A stretch of DNA of 64,000 bases from assembly GCA_016707075.1 (NCBI GenBank), contig JADJII010000001.1, forward strand, positions 1 through 64,000, in the 5' to 3' direction. A program made the position numbers and the translations under genes. Position 1 is the stretch's first letter, and each line of letters starts with the position of its first letter. Under the pieces are notes generated by a model that was given only the letters and a program-made list of their open reading frames with translations, had not been told where the DNA came from and did not search any database. Positions 29,577-40,400 of the stretch are shown here, piece after piece. Source of the stretch: Egaibacter danicus (GTDB lineage: Bacteria; Pseudomonadota; Gammaproteobacteria; Burkholderiales; Burkholderiaceae_C).

Positions 29577-30700
29577 TTACCCCGCAGCGCCCACTTCCAG
29601 CTCTGCCAGCTGTTGTGCGGCCTCATAGGCTTGCAGCGCCTGCACCACGTCGTCCAGATCACCTTCCATGATGGCGAGCAATTTATAGAGCGTGAGGTTG
29701 ATGCGGTGATCGGTCAGCGCCCCTGCGGGAAGTTGTAGGTGCGGATGCGGTCGCTGCGGTCGCCACTGCCCACCAGGCTCTTGCGCTCGGCGGCGTCTTT
29801 GGCGGCCCGCTCGCTACGGTCTTTTTCGTGGATGCGGGCGGTCAGCACTTTCAGCGCCTGGGCCTTGTTGCTGTGCTGGCTGCGGCCATCCTGACATTCG
29901 GCCACGATGCCGGTGGGAATGTGGGTGATGCGCACGGCCGAGTCGGTTTTGTTGATGTGCTGGCCGCCGGCACCGCTGGCGCGATAGGTGTCGATGCGCA
30001 GGTCGGACGGGTTGATCTTGATGGCTTCGGCCTCGTCCTGCTCGGCCAGCACCGCGATGGTGCAGGCGCTGGTGTGGATGCGGCCCTGGGTTTCGGTAGC
30101 GGGCACGCGCTGCACGCGGTGGCCGCCGGATTCAAATTTCAGAGCGCCATAGGCGCCGGTGCCATTGCCGCCACCGGAGGGGCCGTCACCAGCCCGGCCC
30201 TCCATGCGCACCACCACTTCCTTGTAGCCGCCCAGCTCGCTGGGAGATTCGCTGACGATCTCTACCTTCCAGCCGCAGCGATCGGCGTAGCGCGTGTACA
30301 TGCGCAGCAGGTCGCCGGCAAACAGGGCCGATTCGTCGCCGCCGGTGCCGGCACGGATTTCCACAAACGCGGGGCGGGCGTCGTCGGGGTCTTTGGGTAG
30401 CAGCATGCGTTGCAGTTCGACTTCCAGCTGCGCCAGCTCCGCCGTGGCCGCGGTGATTTCTTCCTCGGCCATTTCCACCATGTCGGGATCGCTCTTCATC
30501 TCTTGTGCGCCGGCCAGATCGACCTCGCGCTGCTGGTAGCGTGCCCAACGGCTGGCCACGGCGGCCACATCGGTGTGCTCGCGTGAGAGCTTGAGGAACT
30601 GCTCCATGTCTTTCATGATGTCTTCGCGCGAGAGTAAAAATTCCAGTTCACCCAGGCGGTCGGCGTAGCGTGCGAGTTGTTGGCGGAGAAAGGGTTTCAT
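29577..30700 (-). CDS. prfA: peptide chain release factor 1 (frameshift near the 3' end)
   Basis: RF1 reads UAA and UAG stop codons and triggers peptide release. The protein starts MKPFLRQQLARYADRLGELE and carries the catalytic GGQ in YRASGAGGQHINKTDSAVRI. The frame stops early at NFPQGR (about 29714). Inserting one base near 29721, in the CC run, restores LTDHRINLTLYKLLAIMEGD and a normal C terminus ending EVGAAG before the stop at 29577-29579. The corrected length is about 374 residues. Because RF1 is normally essential, this is most likely a one-base sequencing error. It lies 97 bases after hemA. Confidence 0.9.
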
Positions 30701-30797
30701 GGGTCCATCAAAAAGGGAGTGGGGCGTGGACTGATCCAGCCAGAACGGTGAGTCGGCCACCCCGGTTTGCAACCCAGGGCGCTGCGGCTGAGCGTCG

Positions 30798-32057
30798 CTA
30801 ACGTTCTTTGCGCAAAAAGAAGTGCTGCACCGCTGAGCTGGCCCGCTCGCGCGCTGCCGCGTCGCCCGCGTGCAGCTCGGCCATCGCGCCATGCAGCATT
30901 TTCTGGGTAATGCCTTTGGACAGGGCTTCCAGCACGGCGTCCACATCTTCGCCTTTGGCCAGCAGCTTGCGGGCCCGTGTGATCTCGGCCGCTCGCCATT
31001 CGTCTGCCTGCGCATTGAGCTGCTGGATCAGCGGCACGGTGCCGCGCTGGTCCACCCAGTGCATGAAACTCTGCACACCAGCGTCGATGATGACCTCGGC
31101 CTGCGCCACCGCGGCCTGGCGGTTGGCCTGTGCGGCCTGCACCACGCCTGCCAGATCGTCCACAGTGTAGAGATAGATGTCGTCCAGCGCTTTCACTTCG
31201 GGTTCGATGTCCCGCGGCACGGCCAGGTCCACCATGAACATGGGGCGGTGCTTGCGGCGCTTGAGCGCGCGCTCCACAGCACCCAGACCAATGATGGGCA
31301 GCGTGCTGGCGGTGCAGCTGATCACGGCGTCAAATTCGTGCAGGCGGCTGGGCAGGTCGGCCAGGCGCATGACCTCGGCACCAAAGCGCCCGGCGAGCTT
31401 TTCGCCGCGCTCCAGCGTGCGGTTGGCCACGGCCATGGCGCGCGGGTGGCGGGCGGCAAAGTGCGTGGCGGTGAGCTCGATCATCTCGCCCGCGCCGACA
31501 AACAGCACTTTCACGTCGTTCAGGTTTTCAAACAACTGAGCGGCCAGACGCACGGAAGCGGCTGCCATGCTGATGGACTGTGCGCCAATTTCGGTGCTGG
31601 AGCGCACCTCTTTGGCTACGGCAAAGCTGCGCTGGAACAACTGGCTGAGCGTGGTGCCCAAAGCACCCGCCTGATCCGCTGCGCGCACAGCGTCCTTTAG
31701 TTGCCCCAGAATCTGCGGCTCGCCCAGCACCATGGAATCCAGCCCGCTGGCCACCCGGAATGCGTGACGCGCCACCAGACCGTTTTCCAGCGTGTAGGCA
31801 TGTGAGCGCAAGAGCGAGGGGGAGACGCCGCCCGATTGGGCCAGCCAGTGCAGCGTGGGTTCGAGCTCCTGGGTATCCCCTGCGCAATAAATTTCGGTAC
31901 GGTTGCAGGTGGAAATGATGGCCGCTTCGGGCTGACGCGACAGCGACTGTCGCAGGCCCTGCAACGTGGGCTCGATCTGATCGAGGGCGAACGCAAACCG
32001 CCCGCGCAGGTCCAGCGGAGCGGTCGTGTGGTTGATGCCTAAAGCCCAGACTGCCAT
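30798..32057 (-). CDS. hemA: glutamyl-tRNA reductase HemA
   Basis: HemA reduces glutamyl-tRNA to glutamate-1-semialdehyde, the first step of tetrapyrrole synthesis by the C5 route. The 419-residue protein starts MAVWALGINHTTAPLDLRG, has the catalytic cysteine in IISTCNRTEIYCAG, the signature SGLDSMVLGEPQILGQLKDA, and an NADPH-binding domain (VLFVGAGEMIELTATHFAAR). The C-terminal dimerisation helix region is complete. It is the first gene of hemA-prfA-prmC, and is divergent from a small membrane protein gene. Confidence 0.97.
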   Translation of the reverse strand: MAVWALGINHTTAPLDLRGRFAFALDQIEPTLQGLRQSLSRQPEAAIISTCNRTEIYCAGDTQELEPTLHWLAQSGGVSPSLLRSHAYTLENGLVARHAFRVASGLDSMVLGEPQILGQLKDAVRAADQAGALGTTLSQLFQRSFAVAKEVRSSTEIGAQSISMAAASVRLAAQLFENLNDVKVLFVGAGEMIELTATHFAARHPRAMAVANRTLERGEKLAGRFGAEVMRLADLPSRLHEFDAVISCTASTLPIIGLGAVERALKRRKHRPMFMVDLAVPRDIEPEVKALDDIYLYTVDDLAGVVQAAQANRQAAVAQAEVIIDAGVQSFMHWVDQRGTVPLIQQLNAQADEWRAAEITRARKLLAKGEDVDAVLEALSKGITQKMLHGAMAELHAGDAAARERASSAVQHFFLRKER

Positions 32058-32092
32058 ATTGATTAGTGGTCGATTATAAAATCGGTGCCACC

Positions 32093-32371
32093 ATGGGCCC
32101 CATTGATCTGTTTTTGCACCTGTTCAACTTCGTGGCACCCGCTTTGTCTGTCGCGCTGGTGGTGACGGTTTTTGCCCGTTTTATAGTGCCAAACAGGGAC
32201 TCAGCCCTTACGTACATTGCACAAGTAGCTATTAATTTTGCAGCATGCTCACTGGTTCTGCTTGCCGGACTGATGTATTTCGGCCGCGATGGCAAGATGG
32301 TGACCTATGCAGCCATGGTGCTGGTAAGCGCCACCAGCCACTGGGTAATGGCCCGAAGCTGGAAAGCTTGA
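32093..32371 (+). CDS. small hydrophobic membrane protein, unknown function
   Basis: The 92-residue product has about three hydrophobic segments: FNFVAPALSVALVVTVFARF, a middle segment around ACSLVLLAGLMYFG, and TYAAMVLVSATSHWVM. I do not recognise the family. I placed the start at ATG 32093 because TATAAAAT at 32075-32082 looks like a -10 element; a GTG at 32066 is also in frame. The codons for IAQVAINFAA coincide with a copy of the repeat core at 32217-32243, which resembles the AQVAIKNIA codons in the first gene of the window. It is divergent from hemA. Confidence 0.65.
   Translation: MGPIDLFLHLFNFVAPALSVALVVTVFARFIVPNRDSALTYIAQVAINFAACSLVLLAGLMYFGRDGKMVTYAAMVLVSATSHWVMARSWKA
32217..32243. 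repeat. repeat core inside the small membrane protein gene
   Basis: GCACAAGTAGCTATTAATTT resembles GCGCAAGTAGCTATTAAAAA at bases 77-96 and the inverted left end of the copy at 60551-60599. Here it is part of a reading frame. Confidence 0.5.
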
Positions 32372-32389
32372 AGCTGTGCCTGGAGCTGC

Positions 32390-33151
32390 CTAGGTCGCCG
32401 GCGAGAACAGGTCTACCCGGTCTGTGATGATCCCGTCGGTGCCCAGGTCAATCAGTCGCTGTGCCGCCCATTCGTCGTTGACGGTGTAACTTAGGGTGCG
32501 AAACCCGGCACTTTTGGCCTGGGTGACTGTGCTGGTGTCCCACAGAGCATGGTTGCAGATGATGGCCTGGCACCCCAAGGTCAGCGCGTTCTCCAGCCAG
32601 CCTTTCCACAGCTTGTCGAGCAGCAGGCCACGCGGCAAATCGGGTTGAGCAGCTTGGGCGCCTTCCAGCGCCTCGGGGTCAAATGAGGTGAGCAATGGAG
32701 GAACGGCTGCACCCTGCCACAGGCGGGCGGCGTGGCGGGCCACCACCTCACCGGTGTGGCGCTCGGTGCCGGGTGTGGGTTTGATTTCGATGTTCAAAAA
32801 GTAGCCGTTGCGCAGGCAATAGCGGGCGATGTTCTCGAAAGTTGGCAAGGGCTCACCCGCATAGGCACGGGAGTGCCAGCTGCCGGCGTCCAGCTGCGAC
32901 AAGTCTTTCCATGCTTGTTTACCACCGATGCCTTTGCCGGCAGTAGTCCGGTCCAGCGTGGCGTCGTGCATCAGGAAGGGTACATCATCGGCGCTGAGTT
33001 TCACGTCGCACTCAAACATGCGATAGCCATGCTGTGCGCCCAGCCGGAAGGCGGCCAGGGTGTTCTCGGGGGCCAGTTTGCCCGCGCCCCGGTGGGCGAC
33101 CCAACGTGGATAGGGCCAGTTGTCAGCGGTAACTGGAGCAGTAACCTGCAT
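32390..33151 (-). CDS. ugpQ: glycerophosphodiester phosphodiesterase UgpQ
   Basis: UgpQ hydrolyses glycerophosphodiesters to glycerol-3-phosphate and an alcohol. The 253-residue cytoplasmic protein has the GDPD signature VAHRGAGKLAPENTLAAF, the metal and catalytic residues in ECDVKLSADDVPFLMHDATL, and GYFLNIEIKPTPG. There is no signal peptide, fitting a cytoplasmic enzyme acting on imported diesters. It is the last gene of the ugpBAECQ operon, 30 bases after ugpC. Confidence 0.95.
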   Translation of the reverse strand: MQVTAPVTADNWPYPRWVAHRGAGKLAPENTLAAFRLGAQHGYRMFECDVKLSADDVPFLMHDATLDRTTAGKGIGGKQAWKDLSQLDAGSWHSRAYAGEPLPTFENIARYCLRNGYFLNIEIKPTPGTERHTGEVVARHAARLWQGAAVPPLLTSFDPEALEGAQAAQPDLPRGLLLDKLWKGWLENALTLGCQAIICNHALWDTSTVTQAKSAGFRTLSYTVNDEWAAQRLIDLGTDGIITDRVDLFSPAT

Positions 33152-33181
33152 GGGAAGTGTCCGAAAAATAAACCGGAAGAG

Positions 33182-34199
33182 CTATAAACGTTTGCCGGTG
33201 GCTGCGTCAAATCCGTGCAGGCGGTCTGCACGGGGCGTGACATGGATTGTGGCACCCAGCGCGGGCACAGCTTGGGCTTCGTCCGTGCGGATGATGACCA
33301 GCTCATCACCATCGCCATGCAGCCAGCGGCCATAGACCAGCCGCTCGGCGCCGAGCATTTCCAGCGCATCCACCCGCAGGGCCCATCCGGTGGCGGTGAT
33401 GTCCAGGTGTTCTGGCCGTATGCCGGTGATGGTGCCGGGTTTGGCGTCGGGCGCGTTCTTCAGCAGGTTCATAGGTGGCGAGCCGATGAAGCTGGCCACA
33501 AAGGTACTGGCGGGCCGCGTATAGACCTCTTCGGGGGTGCCAAACTGCTCCATCACGCCAGCGTTCATCACGATCATGCGCTGCGCCAGCGTCATGGCTT
33601 CCACCTGGTCGTGGGTGACAAACAGCGACGTGATGCCCAACTCGCGATGGAGTTTTTGAATTTCCAGCCGGGTGTGAGCGCGCAGCTTGGCGTCCAGATT
33701 CGACAACGGTTCATCAAACAAAAACACCTGGGGCTGGCGCACGATGGCGCGGCCCATGGCCACACGCTGCCGCTGTCCGCCTGATAGTTCACGTGGCTTG
33801 CGCAGCAGATAAGGGCCCAGCTCCAGAATTTTGGCGGCTTTGTCTACGCGGGTCTTGATTTCATCGAGTGGCACTTTGGCAATCTTCAAGCCGTAAGCCA
33901 TGTTCTCGAACACGCTCATGTGCGGATACAGCGCGTAGTTCTGGAACACCATGGCGATGTCTCGTTCGGAAGGTTCCAGATCGTTCACTATGCGGTTACC
34001 GATAGAGACTTCACCTTCGGATACCTCTTCCAGGCCTGCCACCATGCGCAGCAGCGTGGATTTGCCACAGCCCTGATGGGCCGACGATCACGATAAATTC
34101 ACCATCGGCTATAGACGCATTCACGCCGTGGATGACCTGATTGGCGGTTTTACCGGTGCCGTAGCGTTTGACAACGTTTTTAAGGGTGATGGAGGCCAT
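33182..34199 (-). CDS. ugpC: glycerol-3-phosphate ABC transporter ATPase UgpC (frameshift in Walker A)
   Basis: UgpC powers sn-glycerol-3-phosphate import. The start MASITLKNVVKRYGTGKTAN is followed by IVIVGPSG, where the frame breaks. Removing one G from the GGG at about 34067-34071 restores the P loop GPSGCGKSTLLRMVAGLEEV. The downstream part contains the signature LSGGQRQRVAMGRAIVRQPQ, Walker B VFLFDEPLSNLDAKLR, the His switch VTHDQVEAMTLA and the C-terminal TOBE/regulatory domain (TGIRPEHL). The corrected length is about 338 residues. A homopolymer miscall is the likely cause. Confidence 0.9.
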
Positions 34200-34215
34200 G
34201 TTTTTGTTCAGTCAA

Positions 34216-35067
34216 TTATTTTTCGGTATCCACCAAGCCTTTGACAAACCATTTCTGCATCAGCATCACCACCAGCGCCGGCGGAATCATGGCCAGCAGG
34301 GCGGTAGCCATGACAACACTCCACTCGGTCTGTGCGTCACCACCGGAAATCATGCGCTTGATGCCGATCACCACCGGGTACATGTTTTCGTTGGTCGTCA
34401 CCAGCAAGGGCCAGAGATACTGGTTCCAGCCATAAATGAACTGAATCACAAACAGGGCCGCAATGGATGTGGTGGACAGGGGCACCAGCACATCCTTGAA
34501 AAAGCGCATCGGACCGGCGCCGTCCATACGGGCAGCTTCAACCAGTTCCTCGGGGACGGTGAGGAAAAACTGCCGGAACAGGAAAGTGGCCGTGGCCGAA
34601 GCAATCAGTGGCACGGTCAACCCGGCGTAACTGTTGAGCATGCCCAGATCGGACACGACCTTGTAGGTTGGCAAGATGCGTACTTCTACCGGCAACATCA
34701 ATGTGATGAAGATGGCCCAGAAGAAGAACATCCGGAACGGAAACCGGAAATAAACGATGGCGAATGCGGACAGCAGCGAGATGGCGATCTTGCCCAGAGC
34801 GATGATCAGCGCAGTAACCAGGCTCACCATCATCATTTGCCCGACTGGAGCTTTGGAGCCATTGCCCCCACCCGTGCCGTTCCAGGCCGCTGTGTAGTTT
34901 TCCACCATGTGCGTACCGGGCAACAGGGGCATTGGCGCCTGCACGATCTCGCTGACGGTGTGGGTGGACGCTACAAAAGTCAGGTACAGAGGGAACGCTA
35001 CCACGAGCACCCCCAGTATCAGGACCACATGGGAGAGGGCGGTGAGCAACGGGCGGCGTTCTACCAT
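34216..35067 (-). CDS. ugpE: glycerol-3-phosphate ABC transporter permease UgpE
   Basis: This is one of the two inner-membrane permeases of the ugp transporter. The 283-residue protein has six predicted membrane segments and the ATPase-contacting EAA loop in EAARMDGAGPMRFFKDVLVP. The periplasmic segment after the first helix (VASTHTVSEIVQAPMPLLPG) is typical of MalG-like permeases. It lies one base after ugpA and 16 bases before ugpC. Confidence 0.95.
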   Translation of the reverse strand: MVERRPLLTALSHVVLILGVLVVAFPLYLTFVASTHTVSEIVQAPMPLLPGTHMVENYTAAWNGTGGGNGSKAPVGQMMMVSLVTALIIALGKIAISLLSAFAIVYFRFPFRMFFFWAIFITLMLPVEVRILPTYKVVSDLGMLNSYAGLTVPLIASATATFLFRQFFLTVPEELVEAARMDGAGPMRFFKDVLVPLSTTSIAALFVIQFIYGWNQYLWPLLVTTNENMYPVVIGIKRMISGGDAQTEWSVVMATALLAMIPPALVVMLMQKWFVKGLVDTEK

Positions 35068-35068
35068 G

Positions 35069-35950
35069 TCAATAGTTAACTTTCTTTTCCACGAAACGGA
35101 ACTGCACCACGGTCAATACAACAACGATCACCATCAATACCACCGACTGCGCCGCGGACCCGCCCAGATCCATCGCCTTGAAACCGTCGTAGTAGACCTT
35201 GTAGACCAGGATCGACGTGTCTTTGCCAGGACCGCCCTGAGTGGCCGCGTCGATGATGCCAAAGGTGTCAAAAAAAGCGTAGACGATGTTGATCACCAGC
35301 AGGAAGAAGGTGGTGGGGGACAGCAGCGGGAAAACAATGGTCCAAAAGCGTCGCCATGGCCGTGCCCCATCAATAGCGGCGGCTTCAATCAGGGATTTCG
35401 GAATGCTTTGCAGCCCGGCCAGGAAAAACAGGAAGTTGTACGAGATCTGCTTCCAGACTGCAGCCATGATCACCAGCGTCATGGCCTGGTCTCCCTTGAG
35501 CAGGTGGTTCCAGTCCACCCCAAAAGCACGCAGCCAGTACGACACCACGCCCACACTGGGCGCGAACATGAACAGCCACAACACCCCCGCCACGGCAGGC
35601 GCTACCGCATACGGCCAGATAAGCAGGGTTTTGTAAATCAATGCGCCTTTGACAATGCGGTCTGCAAAGACGGCCAGCATCAGTGAAATGCTGATGCCCA
35701 TCACAGCCACCAAAGTTGAAAACAGGGCGGTGGTGTAAAACGAGGCGAGGTAGGTTGGGTCGTTCCAGAGATTGCGAAAATTGTCCATCCCGACCCACTC
35801 CACCGACGTTCCAAAGGCGTCAGACTGCTGGACAGACTGCAGCAGCGCCTGGGCGGCAGGCCAGAAAAAGAACACCACGATCACGACTACCTGGGGCGCA
35901 ATCAGCACCCAAGGCAGCCATGATGATCGAAAGACGACGCGCTTTTCCAC
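35069..35950 (-). CDS. ugpA: glycerol-3-phosphate ABC transporter permease UgpA
   Basis: This is the partner permease of UgpE, in the MalF-like group. The 293-residue protein has an N-terminal helix (LPWVLIAPQVVVIVVFFFWP), a periplasmic loop, five further helices and the EAA loop EAAAIDGARPWRRFWTIVFP. It follows ugpB after about 40 bases. Confidence 0.95.
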   Translation of the reverse strand: MEKRVVFRSSWLPWVLIAPQVVVIVVFFFWPAAQALLQSVQQSDAFGTSVEWVGMDNFRNLWNDPTYLASFYTTALFSTLVAVMGISISLMLAVFADRIVKGALIYKTLLIWPYAVAPAVAGVLWLFMFAPSVGVVSYWLRAFGVDWNHLLKGDQAMTLVIMAAVWKQISYNFLFFLAGLQSIPKSLIEAAAIDGARPWRRFWTIVFPLLSPTTFFLLVINIVYAFFDTFGIIDAATQGGPGKDTSILVYKVYYDGFKAMDLGGSAAQSVVLMVIVVVLTVVQFRFVEKKVNY

Positions 35951-35990
35951 GAAAACCGATCAGCCCATGTGTCCTTGCAATCCGGAATGA

Positions 35991-37294
35991 TTACTTCTTG
36001 TTGGCTTTCTCAAAGCGATCCAGCAGCTCGTTGCCACGCAGAACGATGGAATCCAAAGCTTCCTTGGCGGACTTTTTGCCACCCCAGACCTGTTCCAGTT
36101 CTTCGTCCTCAATGGTACGGATCTGAACGTAATTGCCCAGCCGGATACCGCGTGACTTGTCGGTGGTCTTGCGGATCATCTGGTTCACGCCAACGTCTGT
36201 GCCCGGGTTCTTGCTATAGAAACCCGACTTTTCGGTGAGCTGGAACGCTGCGGTGGTGATGGGCAGGTAGCCGGTTCGCTGGTGCGTCGCTGCCTGAACA
36301 TCCGGCTTGACAGGTAGTTGAAAAACTGCGCAATACCCTTGTATTCGTCAGCTTTTTTGCCGCCCATCACCCACAAGCTGGCACCGCCAATGACGGTATT
36401 TTGTGGTGCGCCTGGTACATCGGGGTAGTAGGGCAGGGGAGCCAGACCCCAGGCAAACTTGGCATTCTTGGCGACGTTGCCGTAGAAACCGGTAGAGGTG
36501 GTCGTCATGGCGCATTCGCCGGAAATGAAGCTGGCTTCAGGCACATTGCCCCGACCTTTGTAGACAAACAGGCCTTGCTTGGCCATGTTGGCCAGATTTT
36601 CGATATGGCGCACATGCAGCGGCGAGTTGACCTTCATGCGTGCGTCCATGCCCTGCAGGCCGTTACCTTTGGTCGCGAACTCCACGTTATGCCAGGCGGA
36701 GAAGCTTTCCAGCTGGGTCCAGCCCTGCCAGGCAATGGTCAGCGGGCATTTGTGGCCACTGGCCTTGAGCTTGGCGGCTGCCAGTGCCACCTCGGGCCAG
36801 GTGCTGGGTGCCTTGGTGGTATCGATACCGGCGGCTTTGAAAGCATCTTTGTTGAAGTAGAAGACGGTTGTGGAACTATTGAAGGGGAAACTCAACATCT
36901 CCCCGTTGGGTGCCGTGTAATAGCCGGCAACGGCGGATACATAGGCCTTGGGATCGAATTTCTCGCCAGAGTCTTTCATGACCTTGCCAACAGGTACCGA
37001 TACACCCTTGCTGGCCATCATGGTGGCGGTGCCCACTTCAAAAACCTGAAGAATATGGGGTGCGTTACCGGCACGGAATGCGGCGACCGCTGCTGTAAAC
37101 GACTCGTCGTAGGTGCCTTTGAAGGTCGGGACAATCTTGTAGGCGTTCTGGCTGGCATTGAAATTTTTGGCCAGGTCATTCACGACCTCGCCGTTGACGG
37201 CTGTCATCGAATGCCACCACTGGATTTCGGTTTGAGCCTGGGCGGAAAGGGAAAACGCCGCAGCAACAGCGACGGCAGCAAATTTCAATTTCAT
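35991..37294 (-). CDS. ugpB: glycerol-3-phosphate-binding protein UgpB (one frameshift)
   Basis: UgpB is the periplasmic receptor for sn-glycerol-3-phosphate and glycerophosphodiesters. A signal peptide (MKLKFAAVAVAAAFSLSAQA) leads into TEIQWWHSMTAVNGEVVNDL, the conserved ligand-binding N terminus. After FFNYLSS the frame breaks near 36302-36307. Adding one C to the CC run restores PDVQAATHQRTGYLPITTAA and the C-terminal part NQMIRKTTDKSRGIRLGNYV, which ends FEKANKK. The corrected length is about 434 residues. It is the first gene of the operon. Confidence 0.92.
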
Positions 37295-37493
37295 GGATTC
37301 TCCTTGAGTAAGCAGAGAGCTTATGACAGCTATGTGACGAATTTATTAAACACCCAAACCATTGCGGTCTAATAGAGGGCTTTCCATAGGTACCCATCCA
37401 CCGATGACCTTGGTGTGGGCAAGAAAATGCTGCGCTGCAGTAAAATTTAACGCCAGCCGGCTTCAAATTTGGTGGCTGTCATTCGAGAAACTG

Positions 37494-40400
37494 ATGAACG
37501 CCCCGATTCGACTTGAACCTTTTGATAGCGCTCTAGCCCTTGCCCCGGCCGGGCAGGAACGCATTCGTGAAATCCCTTACAACTACACCTCGTTTTCTGA
37601 CCGGGAAATCGTGATTCGTTTGCTGGGAGCATCGGCCTGGGAGTTGCTGCACCGACTCCGGGATGAGCGTCGTACTGGTCGTTCAGCCCGCATGTTGTAC
37701 GAGGTCCTGGGGGACATCTGGGTGGTGCAGCGCAATCCTTATCTGCAGGATGATCTGCTGGACAACCCCAAACGACGTCGCTTGTTGGTTGACGCGCTGA
37801 ACCACCGGCTGGGAGAGGTGGAAAAGCGTCGAACGCCGCAAGCCGACCCCGAGCGGGATGTGATGGTTGGCGAGTTGCTCGCAGCAGCGCAGCGAGCAGT
37901 CCAGTCATTTGACGCATCCTTCATCGAGGTGAGCAGCCTCCGGAAGAAGGCGTCACGGACTCTGGGCAGGCTGACCGCCAAAGACAATATCAAGTTCGAT
38001 GGTCTAAGCCGGGTGTCTCATGTGACCGACGCAACCGACTGGCGCGTGGAATACCCCTTCGTCGTGCTGACGCCGGATTCCGAGGCCGAGATGGCAGGGC
38101 TGGTCAAAGGTTGTATCGATCTGGGACTGACGATCATTCCGCGTGGCGGTGGCACTGGCTACACCGGCGGCGCGATTCCTCTCACCTGGAAAAGCGCGGT
38201 CATCAACACCGAAAAGCTGGAGGCCATGACCGAGGTCGAGATGCGGATCTTGCCAGGTCTGGACAAACCCGTCGCCACGGTCTGGACCGAGGCGGGCGTT
38301 GTGACCCAGCGCGTGGCTGATGCTGCCGAGCGCGGTGGCTTTGTGTTTGCGGTGGACCCCACGTCGGCCGAAGCCTCCTGCATCGGCGGCAACATTGCCA
38401 TGAATGCGGGCGGCAAGAAAGCCGTGCTGTGGGGTACTGCGCTGGATAACCTGGCATCGTGGCGCATGGTTACGCCGCAGGCTACCTGGCTGGAAGTCAC
38501 GCGCCTCAACCACAACATGGGCAAGATTCATGATGCGGCAGTGGCCAGCTTTGAGTTGAAATATTACAAGGCTGATGGCACAACACTGGAGCGCACCGAG
38601 CGGCTGGATATTCCCGGTGCCAGCTTTCGCAAGGAGGGCTTGGGTAAGGACGTCACCGACAAGTTTTTGAGCGGTTTGCCGGGTATTCAAAAAGAGGGCT
38701 GCGACGGTCTGATCACCAGCGCCCGCTGGGTGGTGCACCGTATGCCCACCAACACCCGTACGGTGTGTCTGGAGTTTTTTGGCAATGCCAAAGACGCGGT
38801 ACCCAGCATTGTGGAAATCATCGATTTCATGTTTGCCGAGCAAAAGCGCACGGGCACCCTGCTGGCCGGACTGGAGCATCTGGATGACCGGTATTTGAAG
38901 GCTGTGGGTTACACCACCAAATCCAAGCGGGGTGCAGGGGCCTTGCCGGGTTCTTCTGGTGGCTTGCCCAAGATGGTGCTGGTGGGCGATATATCGGGCG
39001 ATGACGCCGACGCGGTAGCCCGTGCCACATCCGAGATTGTGCGCCTTGCCAATTCACGCAATGGCGAGGGGTTTTGTTGCTATCAGCGCCGAGGCGCGCA
39101 AAAAATTCTGGCTGGATCGCAAGCGGACGGCCGCCATCTCCAAGCACACCAACGCGTTCAAGATCAACGAGGACGTGGTGATTCCGTTGCCGCGCATGGC
39201 TGAATACACCGATGGTATTGAGCGCATCAACATCGAGCTGAGCCTGCGCAACAAGCTCAAGCTGTGCGACGAACTGGAAGCCTTTTTCAGCAAAGGCAGC
39301 CTGCCGCTGGGGCGGCATGATGACGCGAATGAAATTCCTTCTGCCGAATTGCTGGAAGATCGAGTCGGTCAAGCCTTGGCGCTGATCGCCAGCATCAAGG
39401 CCGAGTGGCAGGGCTGGCTGGATGACGTGGACGAGCTGTTCCTGCAGTTGCAGGACCACAGCCTGCGCGCCAGCTGGAAGACGCAATTGCGTGGCGAGTT
39501 GAAGAATATTTTTGCAGGTGGTGCCTTCGCCCCGATCCTTGAAGAGTGCAATGCCATTCACAAGCGGGTGCTCAAAGGCCGCGTCTGGGTTGCGCTGCAC
39601 ATGCATGCCGGTGACGGCAATGTGCATACCAACATCCCTGTCAACAGCGACGACTACGAGATGCTGCAAACTGCCCACAGTGCGGTCAAGCGCATCATGG
39701 CACTCGCGCGGTCGCTCGACGGTGTGATCTCCGGCGAACACGGCATTGGCATCACCAAACTGGAGTTCCTGACCGACGAGGAATTGCGTCCGTTCACCGA
39801 ATACAAGCAGAAGGTGGATCCCCAGGGGCGTTTCAACAAAGGCAAATTGCTACGAAATTCAGAGCTGCTCACGCATAGTGGACGAGGGCTAGAGCCTGAT
39901 TTTATGTATGCAGATCTGACAAACGCCTACACGCCGAGCTTCGGACTGATGGGGCATGAGTCGCTGATCATGCAGCAATCGGACATTGGTGGGATTGCTG
40001 ACAGCATCAAGGATTGCCTGCGTTGTGGCAAGTGCAAACCGGTATGCGCTACCCATGTGCCACGCGCCAATTTGCTGTACAGCCCGCGCAACAAGATTCT
40101 GGCGACTTCGCTGCTCGTTGAAGCCTTTTTGTACGAAGAGCAAACCCGTCGGGGCATCTCGATCCGCCACTGGGAAGAGTTTGAAGACGTGGCCGACCAC
40201 TGCACGGTTTGCCACAAGTGCGAGAGCCCGTGCCCGGTGAAGATTGACTTCGGCGATGTGTCCATGAACATGCGCAACCTGCTGCGCAAGATGGGACAGA
40301 AGTCATTTCGGCCCGGTAACGCGACGGCCATGTTTTTTCTGAATGCCACCAATCCGGCCACTATCAAGTTCATGCGGACAGCCATGGTGGACGTGGGTTT

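Noticed and set aside
34168..35079. Long plus-strand frame (303 codons) opposite ugpE
   Set aside because: Its composition is skewed and it lies opposite a clear permease gene; it is an antisense shadow.
38004..38879. Minus-strand frame opposite the FAD oxidase (291 codons)
   Set aside because: Antisense shadow of a conserved gene, with no motif of its own.
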